The translations under genes and the position numbers were made by a program. Shown here piece by piece: positions 23,794-32,217 of a stretch of DNA of 64,000 bases (positions are counted from its first letter, which is position 1; each line of letters opens with the position of its first letter). The notes under the pieces are model-generated. The model saw only the letters and a program-made list of their open reading frames with translations. It searched no databases and had not been told where the DNA came from. Source of the stretch: Lentilactobacillus kisonensis DSM 19906 = JCM 15041 (GTDB lineage: Bacteria > Bacillota > Bacilli > Lactobacillales > Lactobacillaceae); NCBI RefSeq assembly GCF_001434135.1, contig NZ_AZEB01000008.1, forward strand, positions 53,589-117,588. Direction: 5' to 3'.

Positions 23794-23822
23794 AATATAC
23801 CAATTTAGTCGATAAATGTCAA
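23794..23822 (-). promoter_or_regulatory. Promoter of rpoB-rpoC
   Basis: On the minus strand a consensus TTGACA (23817-23822) and TATATT (23794-23799) are spaced by 17 nt. Transcription would start near 23787, leaving a leader of about 175 nt that contains the attenuator. Confidence 0.85.
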
Positions 23823-23843
23823 CCAATAGTGCTCTGAATCAAA

Positions 23844-26336
23844 TTATTTTTTATTATTTACCAAGGTCTTTCGATCTGGCTTCTTAACTGAGATGGTAAT
23901 TTGCTTGTTTCGACCACCCACTGTAACTGAATCGCCAGGAACAATCTCCTTTGCCAATAACTTAGCACTCAATTGGTCTTCCAGTTCGGTCTGAATTGCC
24001 CGCCGAATTGGCCGAGCACCATATTGAGGGTCATAGCCACGATCAGCAATAATCCCAATTGCTGTTTTAGTAACTTTAATATCAATTCCTTGGTCGTGGA
24101 TTCGCTTAATAACTGGCTTCGTCATCAAATGAACAATTTGGCCAAGTTCTGCTTTGGTTAAGGAATGGAAGACAACGACTTCATCAATTCGGTTCAAGAA
24201 CTCTGGTCGGAATTGCTTCTTCAGAGCAGCTTGAATCGTATCCTTCATTTCGCTGTAGCCTTCCTTGGCATCCTCTTGTCCAAATCCAACCGTCTTCTTA
24301 TCACGAAGCGTTGTTGCACCAAGGTTAGAAGTCATGATGATAACCGTATTTCTGAAGTCGATCTTTCGGCCCTTGGAATCAGTAAGATAACCGTCATCCA
24401 AGACCTGTAACAACAGGTTAAAGACATCCGGATGAGCTTTTTCAACCTCATCGAATAAAACAACGGAATATGGTTTTTGCCGAACTTTTTCAGTTAATTG
24501 GCCACCTTCATCATAACCAACGTATCCTGGGGCTGACCCAATCAAACGACTAGTAGAGTACTTCTCCATGAATTCACTCATGTCAACTCGAATCATATCA
24601 TCTTCAGAGCCAAAGACCGCTTCGGCGACCGCTTTTGCTAATTCGGTTTTTCCGACCCCGGTAGGTCCTAAGAACATGAATGAACCGATTGGGCGATTAG
24701 GATCCTTCAATCCACTCCTTGCCCGTCTAATTGAACGCGAAACGGCAGAAATTGCCTCTTCTTGGCCAACAACTCGTTTGTGAAGCACCTTTTCCAAGTT
24801 AACCAATCGATCAGCTTCTGTACGGCTCAAACGGGTAACCGGAATTCCTGTCCATTCAGCGACAATTTCTGCCACGTCTTGACCAGTTTCCTTAACAGGA
24901 TAATGGGTATCATCACCATTATCACTTTGATCATCCTTAGCCAGCTCATCTTGAAGGGCGTTGGCTTTTTTACGAAGCTTAGCAGCCTTGTCATAATCTT
25001 GAGCCACCAGGGCTTCGTTCAATTGTGACAACAACTCGGACAACTGCTTGTGGTCATCGACAACTTCTGAGTTTTGAAGATGGTCAATTCGGACTTTTGC
25101 AGCTGCTTCGTCCATCAAGTCAATTGCTTTGTCAGGTAAGAAGCGATCACTGATGTAACGATTAGATAGGTTAACAGCCGTTTCAATGGCGTCATCAGTA
25201 ATTTCAACATGATGATGTTGTTCGTACTTCGGTCGTAATCCTTTGAGAATTTCCGCGGTCTCATCCGCTGATGGCTCATCAACCATTACTTTAGCAAACC
25301 GCCGTTCCAAAGCAGCATCGGATTCAATGTACTTTTGGTATTCATCAAGTGTGGTTGCCCCAATCAATTGGAGTTCACCACGAGCTAAAGCGGGTTTTAA
25401 AATATTGGAAGCATCAATTGCCCCTTCAGCGCCACCTGCACCAATCAATGTATGGAGTTCATCAATAAAGAGAATGATATTACCATCTTGATAGATTTCA
25501 TCGATCACCTTTTTAAGGCGGTCTTCAAATTCACCACGATATTTAGTCCCAGCAACTAATGAGCCCATGTCAAGCATCATCAAGCGCTTGTTAACCATAT
25601 CGCCAGGAACTTCACCCTTCACAATTCTTTCAGCCAAACCTTCAGCAATTGCAGTTTTTCCAACACCAGGTTCACCAATTAGCACTGGGTTATTCTTAGT
25701 CCGACGAGCTAAAATCTGGACCACCCGCTTAACTTCAAGGTCCCGGCCAATCGTTGGATCAAGTCGATCTTGACGGGCTAATTCGGTCAAATCACGAGCT
25801 AAAGAGTCAATTGTTGGCGTCTTTGATTCGTTTCGTTTTGATTGACGGCCATTCCGCTGCTTAGCTGCCATGTTTGAAGCCATTGAACCGCCACTAATCC
25901 CCATTTTTCTCAAAGTAACCTTGCGGATTTGTGACAAGTCAAGTCCTAAGTTAATTAAAATTCTTGATGATAAAATTGTTTCATCGGTTAGAAGTGAAAG
26001 TAAAATGTGTTCGGTTCCTACTTTAGGAACGCCATTTTTCTTAGCGAAGTCTCCTGCTTGAGCTAAGACTTCCTTAGCCTTTGGTGAGTATGGTAGATAA
26101 TCGCTGTTAGACAAGTTCTTCAAATTGCCATAACCAGCAAAACGCTCTACCTCTTCTGTAATATCTTCAGCCGTAACTGAAAACTGTTGAAGTGCTTTAT
26201 AAGCGATCCCATTAGTTTCGATCAGTAGACCTAGTAAAAGGTGTTCAGTACCGATAGCCTGATGTTTAAATTTCTTGGCTTGTTCCTGAGCGATGGTCAA
26301 AACGTTCTTAGCGCTTGGAGTAAACAAATTATTCAT
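23844..26336 (-). CDS. clpC: ATP-dependent Clp protease ATP-binding subunit ClpC
   Basis: Hsp100 unfoldase that feeds ClpP. The 830-residue product has two N-terminal Clp repeats (about 3-140), AAA module 1 with GEPGVGKT (221-228), a UVR/coiled-coil middle ([19 protein letters not shown]), AAA module 2 with GPTGVGKT near residue 560 and the ClpB-type C-terminal domain. The frame opens at a GTG within the site AGTGAGGGTG; the ATG at 26336 ([12 protein letters not shown]) is the better start. It follows ctsR by 15 nt, and no mcsA/mcsB genes are present. Confidence 0.96.
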   Translation of the reverse strand: MNNLFTPSAKNVLTIAQEQAKKFKHQAIGTEHLLLGLLIETNGIAYKALQQFSVTAEDITEEVERFAGYGNLKNLSNSDYLPYSPKAKEVLAQAGDFAKKNGVPKVGTEHILLSLLTDETILSSRILINLGLDLSQIRKVTLRKMGISGGSMASNMAAKQRNGRQSKRNESKTPTIDSLARDLTELARQDRLDPTIGRDLEVKRVVQILARRTKNNPVLIGEPGVGKTAIAEGLAERIVKGEVPGDMVNKRLMMLDMGSLVAGTKYRGEFEDRLKKVIDEIYQDGNIILFIDELHTLIGAGGAEGAIDASNILKPALARGELQLIGATTLDEYQKYIESDAALERRFAKVMVDEPSADETAEILKGLRPKYEQHHHVEITDDAIETAVNLSNRYISDRFLPDKAIDLMDEAAAKVRIDHLQNSEVVDDHKQLSELLSQLNEALVAQDYDKAAKLRKKANALQDELAKDDQSDNGDDTHYPVKETGQDVAEIVAEWTGIPVTRLSRTEADRLVNLEKVLHKRVVGQEEAISAVSRSIRRARSGLKDPNRPIGSFMFLGPTGVGKTELAKAVAEAVFGSEDDMIRVDMSEFMEKYSTSRLIGSAPGYVGYDEGGQLTEKVRQKPYSVVLFDEVEKAHPDVFNLLLQVLDDGYLTDSKGRKIDFRNTVIIMTSNLGATTLRDKKTVGFGQEDAKEGYSEMKDTIQAALKKQFRPEFLNRIDEVVVFHSLTKAELGQIVHLMTKPVIKRIHDQGIDIKVTKTAIGIIADRGYDPQYGARPIRRAIQTELEDQLSAKLLAKEIVPGDSVTVGGRNKQITISVKKPDRKTLVNNKK

Positions 26337-26351
26337 AGACACCCTCACTTT

Positions 26352-26819
26352 CTATCCTTCGTAACGTAAACGATTTAGTATCGATATCATTATATTCGCT
26401 CTCATAATATCTGTTAAATCGCTATTGTTCAGGTCAATCGCATCTTTATCAATCGCGGCCAGAATAATGCTGACTTCCCTGCGATTAATTAAGTCATTAT
26501 TATATAACGTTTGGACGATCGTTTCACTATCTCTTTTGGATAACTTATTACCAATCGCTTCAATTAATGAATCTAAAACGTCAATATCGTCTAATAAGCG
26601 GACTTTTTCTATTCTAATGTAGCCGCCACCCCCACGCTTGCTCTCAACAATGTAACCATTTTGAATGGTAAACCGTGTATTGATCACGTAGTTAATCTGA
26701 GACGGTACAACGTCAAATAAACCAGCAATTTCAGAACGACGAATCTTAACCTGTTCGTTATCAGCAAGTATTTCCTTTAAATAACGTTCAATTAAATCTG
26801 AAATATTTTCGTCGGCCAT
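26352..26819 (-). CDS. ctsR: Transcriptional repressor CtsR
   Basis: Represses class III heat-shock genes by binding tandem heptads. From the ATG at 26819 (site GGGTGATG) the product is 155 residues: an N-terminal winged helix-turn-helix (SDLIERYLKEILADNEQVKIRRSEIAGLFDVVPSQINYVINTRF), the glycine-rich wing RGGGGYIRI and a C-terminal dimerisation domain. The upstream part of the longer frame overlaps the promoter and is rejected. It probably autoregulates ctsR-clpC through the adjacent operator. Confidence 0.95.
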   Translation of the reverse strand: MADENISDLIERYLKEILADNEQVKIRRSEIAGLFDVVPSQINYVINTRFTIQNGYIVESKRGGGGYIRIEKVRLLDDIDVLDSLIEAIGNKLSKRDSETIVQTLYNNDLINRREVSIILAAIDKDAIDLNNSDLTDIMRANIMISILNRLRYEG

Positions 26820-26833
26820 GTCATCACCCATTC

Positions 26834-26881
26834 TTTGACTAATATTGACTATTATTATACGAATGTGTGCAGAAAGTGCAA
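26834..26881 (-). promoter_or_regulatory. ctsR-clpC promoter with CtsR operator
   Basis: On the minus strand TTGCAC (26876-26881), 16 nt, TATAAT (26854-26859). Directly downstream lies AGTCAAT-ATT-AGTCAAA (26834-26850), matching the known CtsR box of two RGTCAAA heptads with a 3-nt spacer at all but one heptad position. The operator lies about 15 nt before the ctsR start. Confidence 0.88.
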
Positions 26882-26882
26882 G

Positions 26883-27255
26883 GAAAAGGATTGAGAGTAA
26901 AAAAACAAACAAGTCGTAATCGACACGGAAGCCTTTCTTGTGAGAATTCTGTAAGATCGAAATTTTTTATACAGAAAACTTAAATGTCGATGATTGTTTG
27001 TTTTTCGCACGATTTATTTCAAGAATCGAATTCCCTGGCCTGGTATTTTGCTGGCGGTAACGATACGGAAATTTCGGCATAGTGGCACACGTTGCAGCCC
27101 GGCAGCTCAATTTCCAAACCTGGTGCTGCCACCGAATGTAACATGCTTTTATCACCAAATACCAAAAAGAAAATTCACCGGTTCAAAAAAGCCCCCATCA
27201 GCAACCTCTTCAGATTACCAACAGCGACTATTAACTTCATGAATAAACAAAAAAA
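26883..27255. other. Intergenic region with no recognised gene
   Basis: No tRNA, promoter or known RNA was recognised. On the minus strand a 41-codon open stretch from an ATG near 27142 to a TGA near 27017 (MLHSVAAPGLEIELPGC...) lacks a ribosome binding site and a recognisable family. A GGCAGC...GCTGCC inverted repeat lies around 27101-27131. It may be remnant coding sequence. Confidence 0.4.
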
Positions 27256-27329
27256 TCGGGAAAACAAGATTTGAACTTGCGACCCCTACGTCCCGAACGT
27301 AGTGCTCTACCAAGCTGAGCTACTTCCCG
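27256..27329 (-). tRNA. tRNA-Pro(CGG)
   Basis: The cloverleaf is complete: acceptor CGGGAAG/TTTCCCG with one G-T pair, D-stem GCTC/GAGC, anticodon stem CTACG/CGTAG with loop TTCGGGA (anticodon CGG), T-loop TTCAAAT and discriminator A. No CCA is encoded. It is the last gene of the cluster and closely resembles the neighbouring tRNA-Pro(TGG) outside the anticodon arm, so it probably arose by duplication. Confidence 0.93.
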
Positions 27330-27386
27330 ATGATTCAGTATTGAATTAACATCATCAATATATCACAAAACATATCGATAAAAAAG

Positions 27387-27460
27387 TCGGGAAGACAGGA
27401 TTCGAACCTGCGACCCCCTGGTCCCAAACCAGGTGCTCTACCAAGCTGAGCTACTTCCCG
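27387..27460 (-). tRNA. tRNA-Pro(TGG)
   Basis: Acceptor CGGGAAG/CTTCCCG, anticodon stem CCTGG/CCAGG with loop TTTGGGA (anticodon TGG), T-loop TTCGAAT, discriminator A and no encoded CCA. Its anticodon can read all four CCN codons with wobble modification. Confidence 0.96.
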
Positions 27461-27480
27461 AAAATAATGGCAATAAAAAA

Positions 27481-27554
27481 TGCACCCAGTAGGAGTCGAA
27501 CCTACAACCTTCTGATTCGTAGTCAGACACTCTATCCAGTTGCGCTATGGGTGC
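27481..27554 (-). tRNA. tRNA-Arg(ACG)
   Basis: Acceptor GCACCCA/TGGGTGC, anticodon stem TCTGA/TCAGA with loop CTACGAA (anticodon ACG), T-loop TTCGACT and discriminator A. A34 of this tRNA is the canonical TadA substrate in bacteria and is converted to inosine. Confidence 0.96.
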
Positions 27555-27603
27555 AAAATAATTATTCAATTAAGCTTGTTAAGCAACAATCATTAATGAT
27601 TGA

Positions 27604-27675
27604 AGCGGAAGACGGGATTCGAACCCGCGACCCCCACCATGGCAAGGTGATGTTCTACCACTGAACTACTTCCGC
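27604..27675 (-). tRNA. tRNA-Gly(GCC)
   Basis: Acceptor GCGGAAG/CTTCCGC, anticodon stem TCACC/GGTGG with loop TTGCCAT (anticodon GCC), T-loop TTCGAAT and discriminator T. All stems pair. Confidence 0.95.
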
Positions 27676-27679
27676 AAAA

Positions 27680-27753
27680 TGCCGACTAGACGATTCGAAC
27701 GCCCGACCTCTTCATTACTAGTGAAGCGCTCTAACCAACTGAGCTAAGTCGGC
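27680..27753 (-). tRNA. tRNA-Thr(AGT)
   Basis: Acceptor GCCGACT/AGTCGGC, D-stem GCTC/GAGC, anticodon stem CTTCA/TGAAG with loop CTAGTAA (anticodon AGT), T-arm GGGCG-TTCGAAT-CGTCT with two G-T pairs and discriminator A. An adenosine at position 34 implies inosine modification, which in most bacteria is limited to tRNA-Arg(ACG). Confidence 0.93.
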
Positions 27754-27784
27754 AAAATAACTATGTAGGTAAACTAGTACCTAA

Positions 27785-27866
27785 TGCGGGCGAAGGGATT
27801 CGAACCCCCACGTCATAAGACACTAGAACCTAAATCTAGCGCGTCTGCCAGTTCCGCCACGCCCGC
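27785..27866 (-). tRNA. tRNA-Leu(TAG)
   Basis: Class II tRNA of 82 nt with a variable arm; acceptor GCGGGCG/CGCCCGC, anticodon stem CTAGA/TCTAG with loop TTTAGGT (anticodon TAG), T-loop TTCGAAT and discriminator A. Confidence 0.95.
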
Positions 27867-27883
27867 ATTGTAAAAACTGGCAA

Positions 27884-27956
27884 TGAGCCGTGGCAGTCTC
27901 GAACTGCCGACCCTCTGATTAAAAGTCAGATGCTCTACCAACTGAGCTAACGGCTC
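27884..27956 (-). tRNA. tRNA-Lys(TTT)
   Basis: Acceptor GAGCCGT/ACGGCTC, anticodon stem TCTGA/TCAGA with loop CTTTTAA (anticodon TTT), T-arm GGCAG-TTCGAGA-CTGCC and discriminator A. Confidence 0.96.
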
Positions 27957-27958
27957 AA

Positions 27959-28031
27959 TGGAGGATACAGGGATCGAACCTGTGACCTCCTGCTTGTAAG
28001 GCAGATGCTCTCCCAGCTGAGCTAATCCTCC
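27959..28031 (-). tRNA. tRNA-Val(TAC)
   Basis: Acceptor GGAGGAT/ATCCTCC, anticodon loop CTTACAA (anticodon TAC), T-arm ACAGG-TTCGATC-CCTGT and discriminator A. It is the first gene of the cluster Val-Lys-Leu-Thr-Gly-Arg-Pro-Pro, an order seen behind rRNA operons in other Firmicutes; here no rRNA precedes it. Confidence 0.96.
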
Positions 28032-28082
28032 ATGAAACTATCTGAAACATGTTGGTAGTAACACCATCAACACAACTACTAA

Positions 28083-28112
28083 ATTTTACCATTACCAGTT
28101 GATCTAAGTCAA
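28083..28112 (-). promoter_or_regulatory. Promoter of the tRNA cluster
   Basis: On the minus strand TTGACT (28107-28112) and TAAAAT (28083-28088) are spaced by 18 nt, about 50 nt upstream of tRNA-Val. It shows that the cluster has its own promoter and does not depend on an rRNA operon. Confidence 0.75.
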
Positions 28113-28488
28113 GAAGTAATTTTAAAATTGCTTTTGCATTCATAGTTGGTTAATCCGCCAATTTCCGACAAAAAATATTATATCCTATCCTGGAAAACAT
28201 TGCTAGTCCAATTTGCAAAAAAGTCGATATTTTTCTTCTTTCAATTTCTCTCAGGAATGATCCTTTGTGATAGCCATGATACACGTCTCTTCGAATAGCT
28301 CGCAATATCTATGATTTCTATATGATGTATGAGCCGTTATGAGCTTTCAATCATGGATTGATTCAAGTTCTGCTACTCCCTTGTCAAAGCTCGTTTGTAA
28401 GCATACTTTACCAAAAGACCAAACTCGTATTTTAAAGTGCCCCCTTGCTTAGCCTCAGTTCTTTAAGCATTTAGATTCACAGGTTACA
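28113..28488. other. AT-rich intergenic stretch, nothing recognised
   Basis: No open frame with a ribosome binding site, no tRNA and no clear hairpin with a T-run was found on either strand between the tRNA promoter and the terminator of the candidate sRNA. Confidence 0.5.
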
Positions 28489-28641
28489 AAAACGGCGAAG
28501 AACATTTCTGCTCTTCGCCGCTTGCCTCTAGAGACTAATTATCTCTTAAAGGAAATACTGGGGGAATGGTGAACGGACCATACCAAGATGGGGGATCTAA
28601 GTAAGACCGCGTAACCTGAAACAATCTCTTTGCAGGTTACA
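28489..28641 (-). ncRNA. Candidate structured small RNA downstream of serS
   Basis: Between the serS stop and a strong terminator (CGGCGAAGA/TCTTCGCCG, 28493-28520, then TTTTTG) lie about 120 nt of non-coding sequence with nested complementary segments on the minus strand: GTAACCTG/CAGGTTAC near 28611-28640, AGAGATT pairing with AGTCTCT, TCTTA with TAAGA and ATGGT with ACCAT. Two C-tracts (ATCCCCCA and TTCCCCCA) are left unpaired in this fold. It could be an independent sRNA, a 6S-like RNA or a processed serS 3' UTR; I found no strong promoter. A 9-bp direct repeat CAGGTTACA flanks it (28480-28488, 28633-28641). Confidence 0.45.
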
Positions 28642-28670
28642 TATATTAATTACGCAATTACTCCAGCTAA

Positions 28671-29954
28671 TTATTTTTGTTTTTCAATTTTTGTTTTGCC
28701 ATGCATGTATGGTCGTAACACTTCAGGGATTGTGACACTACCATCTTCATTTTGATAATTCTCTAAAATTGCGGCAACCGTTCGGCCAACCGCGAGTCCT
28801 GATCCATTTAAAGTATGGACGAACTGCAGTTTGCCATTATCATCGCGATACTGAATATGGGCTCGGCGCGCTTGAAAATCGGTGGTATTTGAACAACTCG
28901 AAATCTCTCGGTATTTGTCTTGAGCTGGGAACCAGACTTCCAAATCATGGGTCATCGCTGCCGTAAAGCTCATATCACTTGTCGTTAACGTAATCACATG
29001 GTAAGCCAAGCCCAACTTTTTAAGATTATCCTCGGCCTGGTGCGTAATTTCTTCGAGTGCATCCCATGAGTCTTCCGGCTTAGTAAACTTCACCATTTCA
29101 ACCTTATTAAACTGGTGCAATCGAATTAGTCCCTTCGTATCGCGGCCAGCACTTCCGGCTTCAGAACGAAATGCTGGGCTAAGGGCTGTAAATGAAACTG
29201 GTAATTTTTCTTCTGGAATAACCTCATTTCGATAATAGTTCACCAATGGCACTTCGGCGGTTGGAATCATCGTCAAATCAGTTCCGGTCAGTTCATAACC
29301 TGCTTTGGTCTCCAAAAACTTAGGGAATTGACCAGTTCCATACATTGAATCTTCGTTAACCATGTATGGTGGGATCACTTCCTGATAACCAGCCGCCGTG
29401 TTTTGATCCAAATAAAAGTTGTAAACAGCCCGTTCAAGCAGCGCGCCATCCCCAATATAATAGACAAATCGACTGCCAGATACCTTAGCAGCTCGTTCAA
29501 AATCAAGGATACCAAGTTCTTCCCCAATATCCCAATGGTGCTTGGGCTTAAATCCAAATGACGGAATCTGACCAACCTTGCGAAGTTCAACCGAACCTTC
29601 TTCTGTTAGTGACACCGGAACTCCATCAGCCGGAATGTTTGGCAAATGAGCTGCCAAATCGTGTTCCTGTTCTTCAATTTGGCGAAGCTGATCGTCAAGC
29701 GCCTTGATCTTTTGGCCGGTCTGCTTCATTTCATCAATTGCGTCACTAGCGTCTTCCTTGTTCCGTTTTAATTGCGAAATTTTTTCCGACACGTCGTTTC
29801 GAGTTGCCTTCAGTGATTCTGATTGAACAATCAAATCACGCCGTTTTTCATCATATCCCAGCAATTCATCAATCGTTTCGGGTTTAATTCCCCGGGTAGC
29901 TAGTTTTTTCTTAGTAAAATCTGGATCTTTTCGAATTTGCTTAATATCTAACAT
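28671..29954 (-). CDS. serS: Seryl-tRNA synthetase
   Basis: Class II synthetase that charges tRNA-Ser. The 427-residue product has the N-terminal coiled-coil tRNA-binding arm (about 25-100), motif 2 ([27 protein letters not shown]) and motif 3 ([20 protein letters not shown]). The ATG is preceded by AGGAGG. It is a single gene behind a T-box leader. Confidence 0.98.
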   Translation of the reverse strand: MLDIKQIRKDPDFTKKKLATRGIKPETIDELLGYDEKRRDLIVQSESLKATRNDVSEKISQLKRNKEDASDAIDEMKQTGQKIKALDDQLRQIEEQEHDLAAHLPNIPADGVPVSLTEEGSVELRKVGQIPSFGFKPKHHWDIGEELGILDFERAAKVSGSRFVYYIGDGALLERAVYNFYLDQNTAAGYQEVIPPYMVNEDSMYGTGQFPKFLETKAGYELTGTDLTMIPTAEVPLVNYYRNEVIPEEKLPVSFTALSPAFRSEAGSAGRDTKGLIRLHQFNKVEMVKFTKPEDSWDALEEITHQAEDNLKKLGLAYHVITLTTSDMSFTAAMTHDLEVWFPAQDKYREISSCSNTTDFQARRAHIQYRDDNGKLQFVHTLNGSGLAVGRTVAAILENYQNEDGSVTIPEVLRPYMHGKTKIEKQK

Positions 29955-30059
29955 TTAAAATCCTCCTCGTAAAATTTAAGAACTATCCTCTCTCTAACCA
30001 TCAGAACCGGTACCAGATACTGATCTTTGGCTTCTTGGACAATCAGCTTTTAAGCACAC

Positions 30060-30272
30060 AAAAAGGATCCTTCATCATTGGGACGAAGGATCCTTTTCGC
30101 GGTACCACCCAAGTTCTTAAACCACAAATTGTGGTTAAGCGCTCTAGTATGGTAACGGCATACACCGTGCGGCATTGCCCGCCCGTTTATTTATGCTGGA
30201 ATGTTCGACGACAATTCGCACCAACCATTGTCTCTCTGAAGTCTACTGAATAGGCACAAAACGTTTTATCTG
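30060..30272 (-). promoter_or_regulatory. T-box leader of serS
   Basis: The minus strand carries the T-box core TGGGTGGTACCGCG (30098-30111) followed by a terminator AAAGGATCCTTC/GAAGGATCCTTTTT (30061-30097). Upstream are an AGTA element, a GGTTGGTG apical loop and a specifier region with TTCCAGC, which contains the serine codons TCC and AGC; I cannot decide between them. Uncharged tRNA-Ser should stabilise the antiterminator and raise serS transcription. Confidence 0.92.
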
Positions 30273-30278
30273 TCTTAG

Positions 30279-30307
30279 ATTATAACCAATCACTAACTAA
30301 ACCACAA
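30279..30307 (-). promoter_or_regulatory. Promoter of the serS T-box transcript
   Basis: On the minus strand TTGTGG (30302-30307), 17 nt, TATAAT (30279-30284). The start falls near 30272, just before the T-box Stem I. Confidence 0.75.
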
Positions 30308-30311
30308 GTTG

Positions 30312-30950
30312 TTAAATAGCTAGCTGAGCTATTTTTTGATCAATCAAGTCGATTACCCGATTTTTATCAGCATCTTTTTCAACAAAATCATACTTATCAC
30401 CGTCAATTTGGATCTTAGGTGACTTGTCATAGGCCGCGAACCACTTTTGGTAACGGGCATTAAGATCCTTGTAGTATTGATAGAGACTTGGGTCGTTATC
30501 AATTTGTTCGTATGAACGGCCCCGTTTTTGAATTCGCTTGAGCATTGTCTCAAAGGAAATGTTGATGTGAATCAGCAAATTGGGGTTCTTACTATGAGGG
30601 GTCTCTGGAAGCTCTTGCATCATATTTTGAAGTAGCGAATCATAGATGGTGACTTCCGTTTCGGTTGCCCGGCCAAGATCGGCATTAAGGTGAAATAAAA
30701 GTGAATCCTCAAAAATTGATCGATCAAGAACACTCTCGTCATTCTTCCAAGCCTTCTTAATATCATCCATTCGCCGATTTAAAAAATCGATTTGGAGTAG
30801 AAAAGCATACTTCTTCGGATCCTTATAGAAAAGCGGCAAAATTCGATTATGTTCGACAGATTCATAGTATGCAGGCGTCCCTAAATGTTTCGAGAGCATT
30901 TGAGTTAGCGACGTCTTCCCGGCACCAATTGTTCCAGCTAATACAAGCAT
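30312..30950 (-). CDS. Deoxynucleoside kinase (dAK/dGK family)
   Basis: Phosphorylates deoxynucleosides for salvage; lactobacilli usually carry dAK/dGK heterodimers. The 212-residue product has the P-loop GTIGAGKTS (6-14), the DRSIFED signature with the catalytic/substrate Arg, and the LID-type motif RIQKRGRSYEQ. It is a single gene here with an AGGGGATT site; no partner kinase lies beside it, so the substrate is not fixed. Confidence 0.88.
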   Translation of the reverse strand: MLVLAGTIGAGKTSLTQMLSKHLGTPAYYESVEHNRILPLFYKDPKKYAFLLQIDFLNRRMDDIKKAWKNDESVLDRSIFEDSLLFHLNADLGRATETEVTIYDSLLQNMMQELPETPHSKNPNLLIHINISFETMLKRIQKRGRSYEQIDNDPSLYQYYKDLNARYQKWFAAYDKSPKIQIDGDKYDFVEKDADKNRVIDLIDQKIAQLAI

Positions 30951-31039
30951 GTTTAATCCCCTAACGTTAAGTGAAATTGTCTTTGTACACTCAACATATT
31001 GTACTAGTTCACAGTGCCCGGTTCAACATATTGTATGAT

Positions 31040-32083
31040 TTATTTTAAATTGGAAACATCCACAACTTCAATATTGTCCATACCACCATAGGCTTCGAAC
31101 CACGGCGTTGCTTTCTGTGACAAGATTTCGGTAAGTTCCTTAATATTTCTAGTTCCCTTGTCCTTTAACCAAGAAACCAATGCGTCTTCTCCACCCTTAA
31201 TCCAAATATCGACACTTTCGAGCCAAGTAGCCCGGCCACTCAAAACGCCATTAAATTGGGCACCTGCATCCCCTGCTAACTTTAACTCCCGTTGGAAAAT
31301 CGGGGTGGGTACACCAGCGCTCAGGAAAATGTATGGTCGGGTCGCTTCATCACTAAGCTGCTTTAAATACCCCTTAGCTTGTTCCTCAGTATAAGCATAC
31401 TCATCACTGTCAGTCCAACCTTCGACATAAGTTGGGTTAAACGGCACTTCCATCTTTAAAACATCGATGTGGTATTTATCCTGAGTGAATTCTTTCATTG
31501 ACTTCAAAACCAGCTCCGGCTTGATCTTGGCAAATGCCAAAGATTTGCTGTCCAGCTTATCATCGTAAGTAACAATCTCGAAGAAAGTGGGTGTTTCAGC
31601 CGCTAAGCCCTCAGTGCCGTAACGCTGAGCGAAAGCTTTTTTGACATCATTAATTTCATCAGGATCATTGGGATTGTAGTATACCAACACCTTTAACGCG
31701 TTGGCACCACGCTGAACCATGATTTGGGCCGATTGGTCTGGTATTAGGCTTGGTAGTCTACCCGGCGTATCGGCATCGTAACCGGTCTTTTCATAAGACA
31801 TAATCAAGCCCGTGCTCTTGTCCTTAGCTGCAATTCCTTTATAGCCCATCTGATCATCTAGCAGCACTGCTGAGCTCAGGTAACTGAGTTCTCTTGAAAC
31901 AATTTCCTTAAAATCGTAGACCATATCCATGTTGAAAACTTTGTTATATTTTTCGGAAGCGATTTTCATCGCCTTAACAAGTGATCCGCGCTGATCTAAC
32001 GCCATTGCATTGATAATTCCCTTTTCATCAGAAACGGTCATCATTTTTCGAAACTTACCTTTTGACATAAACTTTTTTGCCAT
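31040..32083 (-). CDS. lacD: Tagatose-1,6-bisphosphate aldolase, LacD-type
   Basis: Class I (Schiff-base) aldolase family that splits tagatose-1,6-bisphosphate to DHAP and glyceraldehyde 3-phosphate. From the ATG at 32083 (site TGAGGTGG) the protein has 347 residues, slightly longer than most LacD. MALDQRGSL near the N-terminus and the lysine in DVLKMEVPFNP are family features. No other lac/tagatose genes are adjacent, so LacD may act here on another ketose bisphosphate. Confidence 0.82.
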   Translation of the reverse strand: MAKKFMSKGKFRKMMTVSDEKGIINAMALDQRGSLVKAMKIASEKYNKVFNMDMVYDFKEIVSRELSYLSSAVLLDDQMGYKGIAAKDKSTGLIMSYEKTGYDADTPGRLPSLIPDQSAQIMVQRGANALKVLVYYNPNDPDEINDVKKAFAQRYGTEGLAAETPTFFEIVTYDDKLDSKSLAFAKIKPELVLKSMKEFTQDKYHIDVLKMEVPFNPTYVEGWTDSDEYAYTEEQAKGYLKQLSDEATRPYIFLSAGVPTPIFQRELKLAGDAGAQFNGVLSGRATWLESVDIWIKGGEDALVSWLKDKGTRNIKELTEILSQKATPWFEAYGGMDNIEVVDVSNLK

Positions 32084-32170
32084 ATTTTCCACCTCATTTA
32101 TTAAATATACCAATTGCATCGATTTTAACAAACAAGTACGCAGCTTGGCAAGTTATATTGGTTAATAAAT

Positions 32171-32199
32171 AAAAAAAGGCCTATCTTAATGGATAGACC
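32171..32199 (-). terminator. Terminator downstream of lysP
   Basis: On the minus strand GGTCTATC/GATAGGCC with a 6-nt loop is followed by seven T residues, 19 nt after the lysP stop. Confidence 0.85.
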
Positions 32200-32217
32200 A
32201 ATTAGTAAGGAATGCCG

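Noticed and set aside
26820..26912. Hydrophobic N-terminal extension of CtsR that looks like a signal peptide
   Set aside because: It overlaps the promoter and CtsR operator; CtsR is cytoplasmic and starts at the ATG at 26819.
28489..28641. SRP RNA or tmRNA
   Set aside because: The SRP GGAAGG/AGCAG loop and the tmRNA Ala-acceptor ends are absent.
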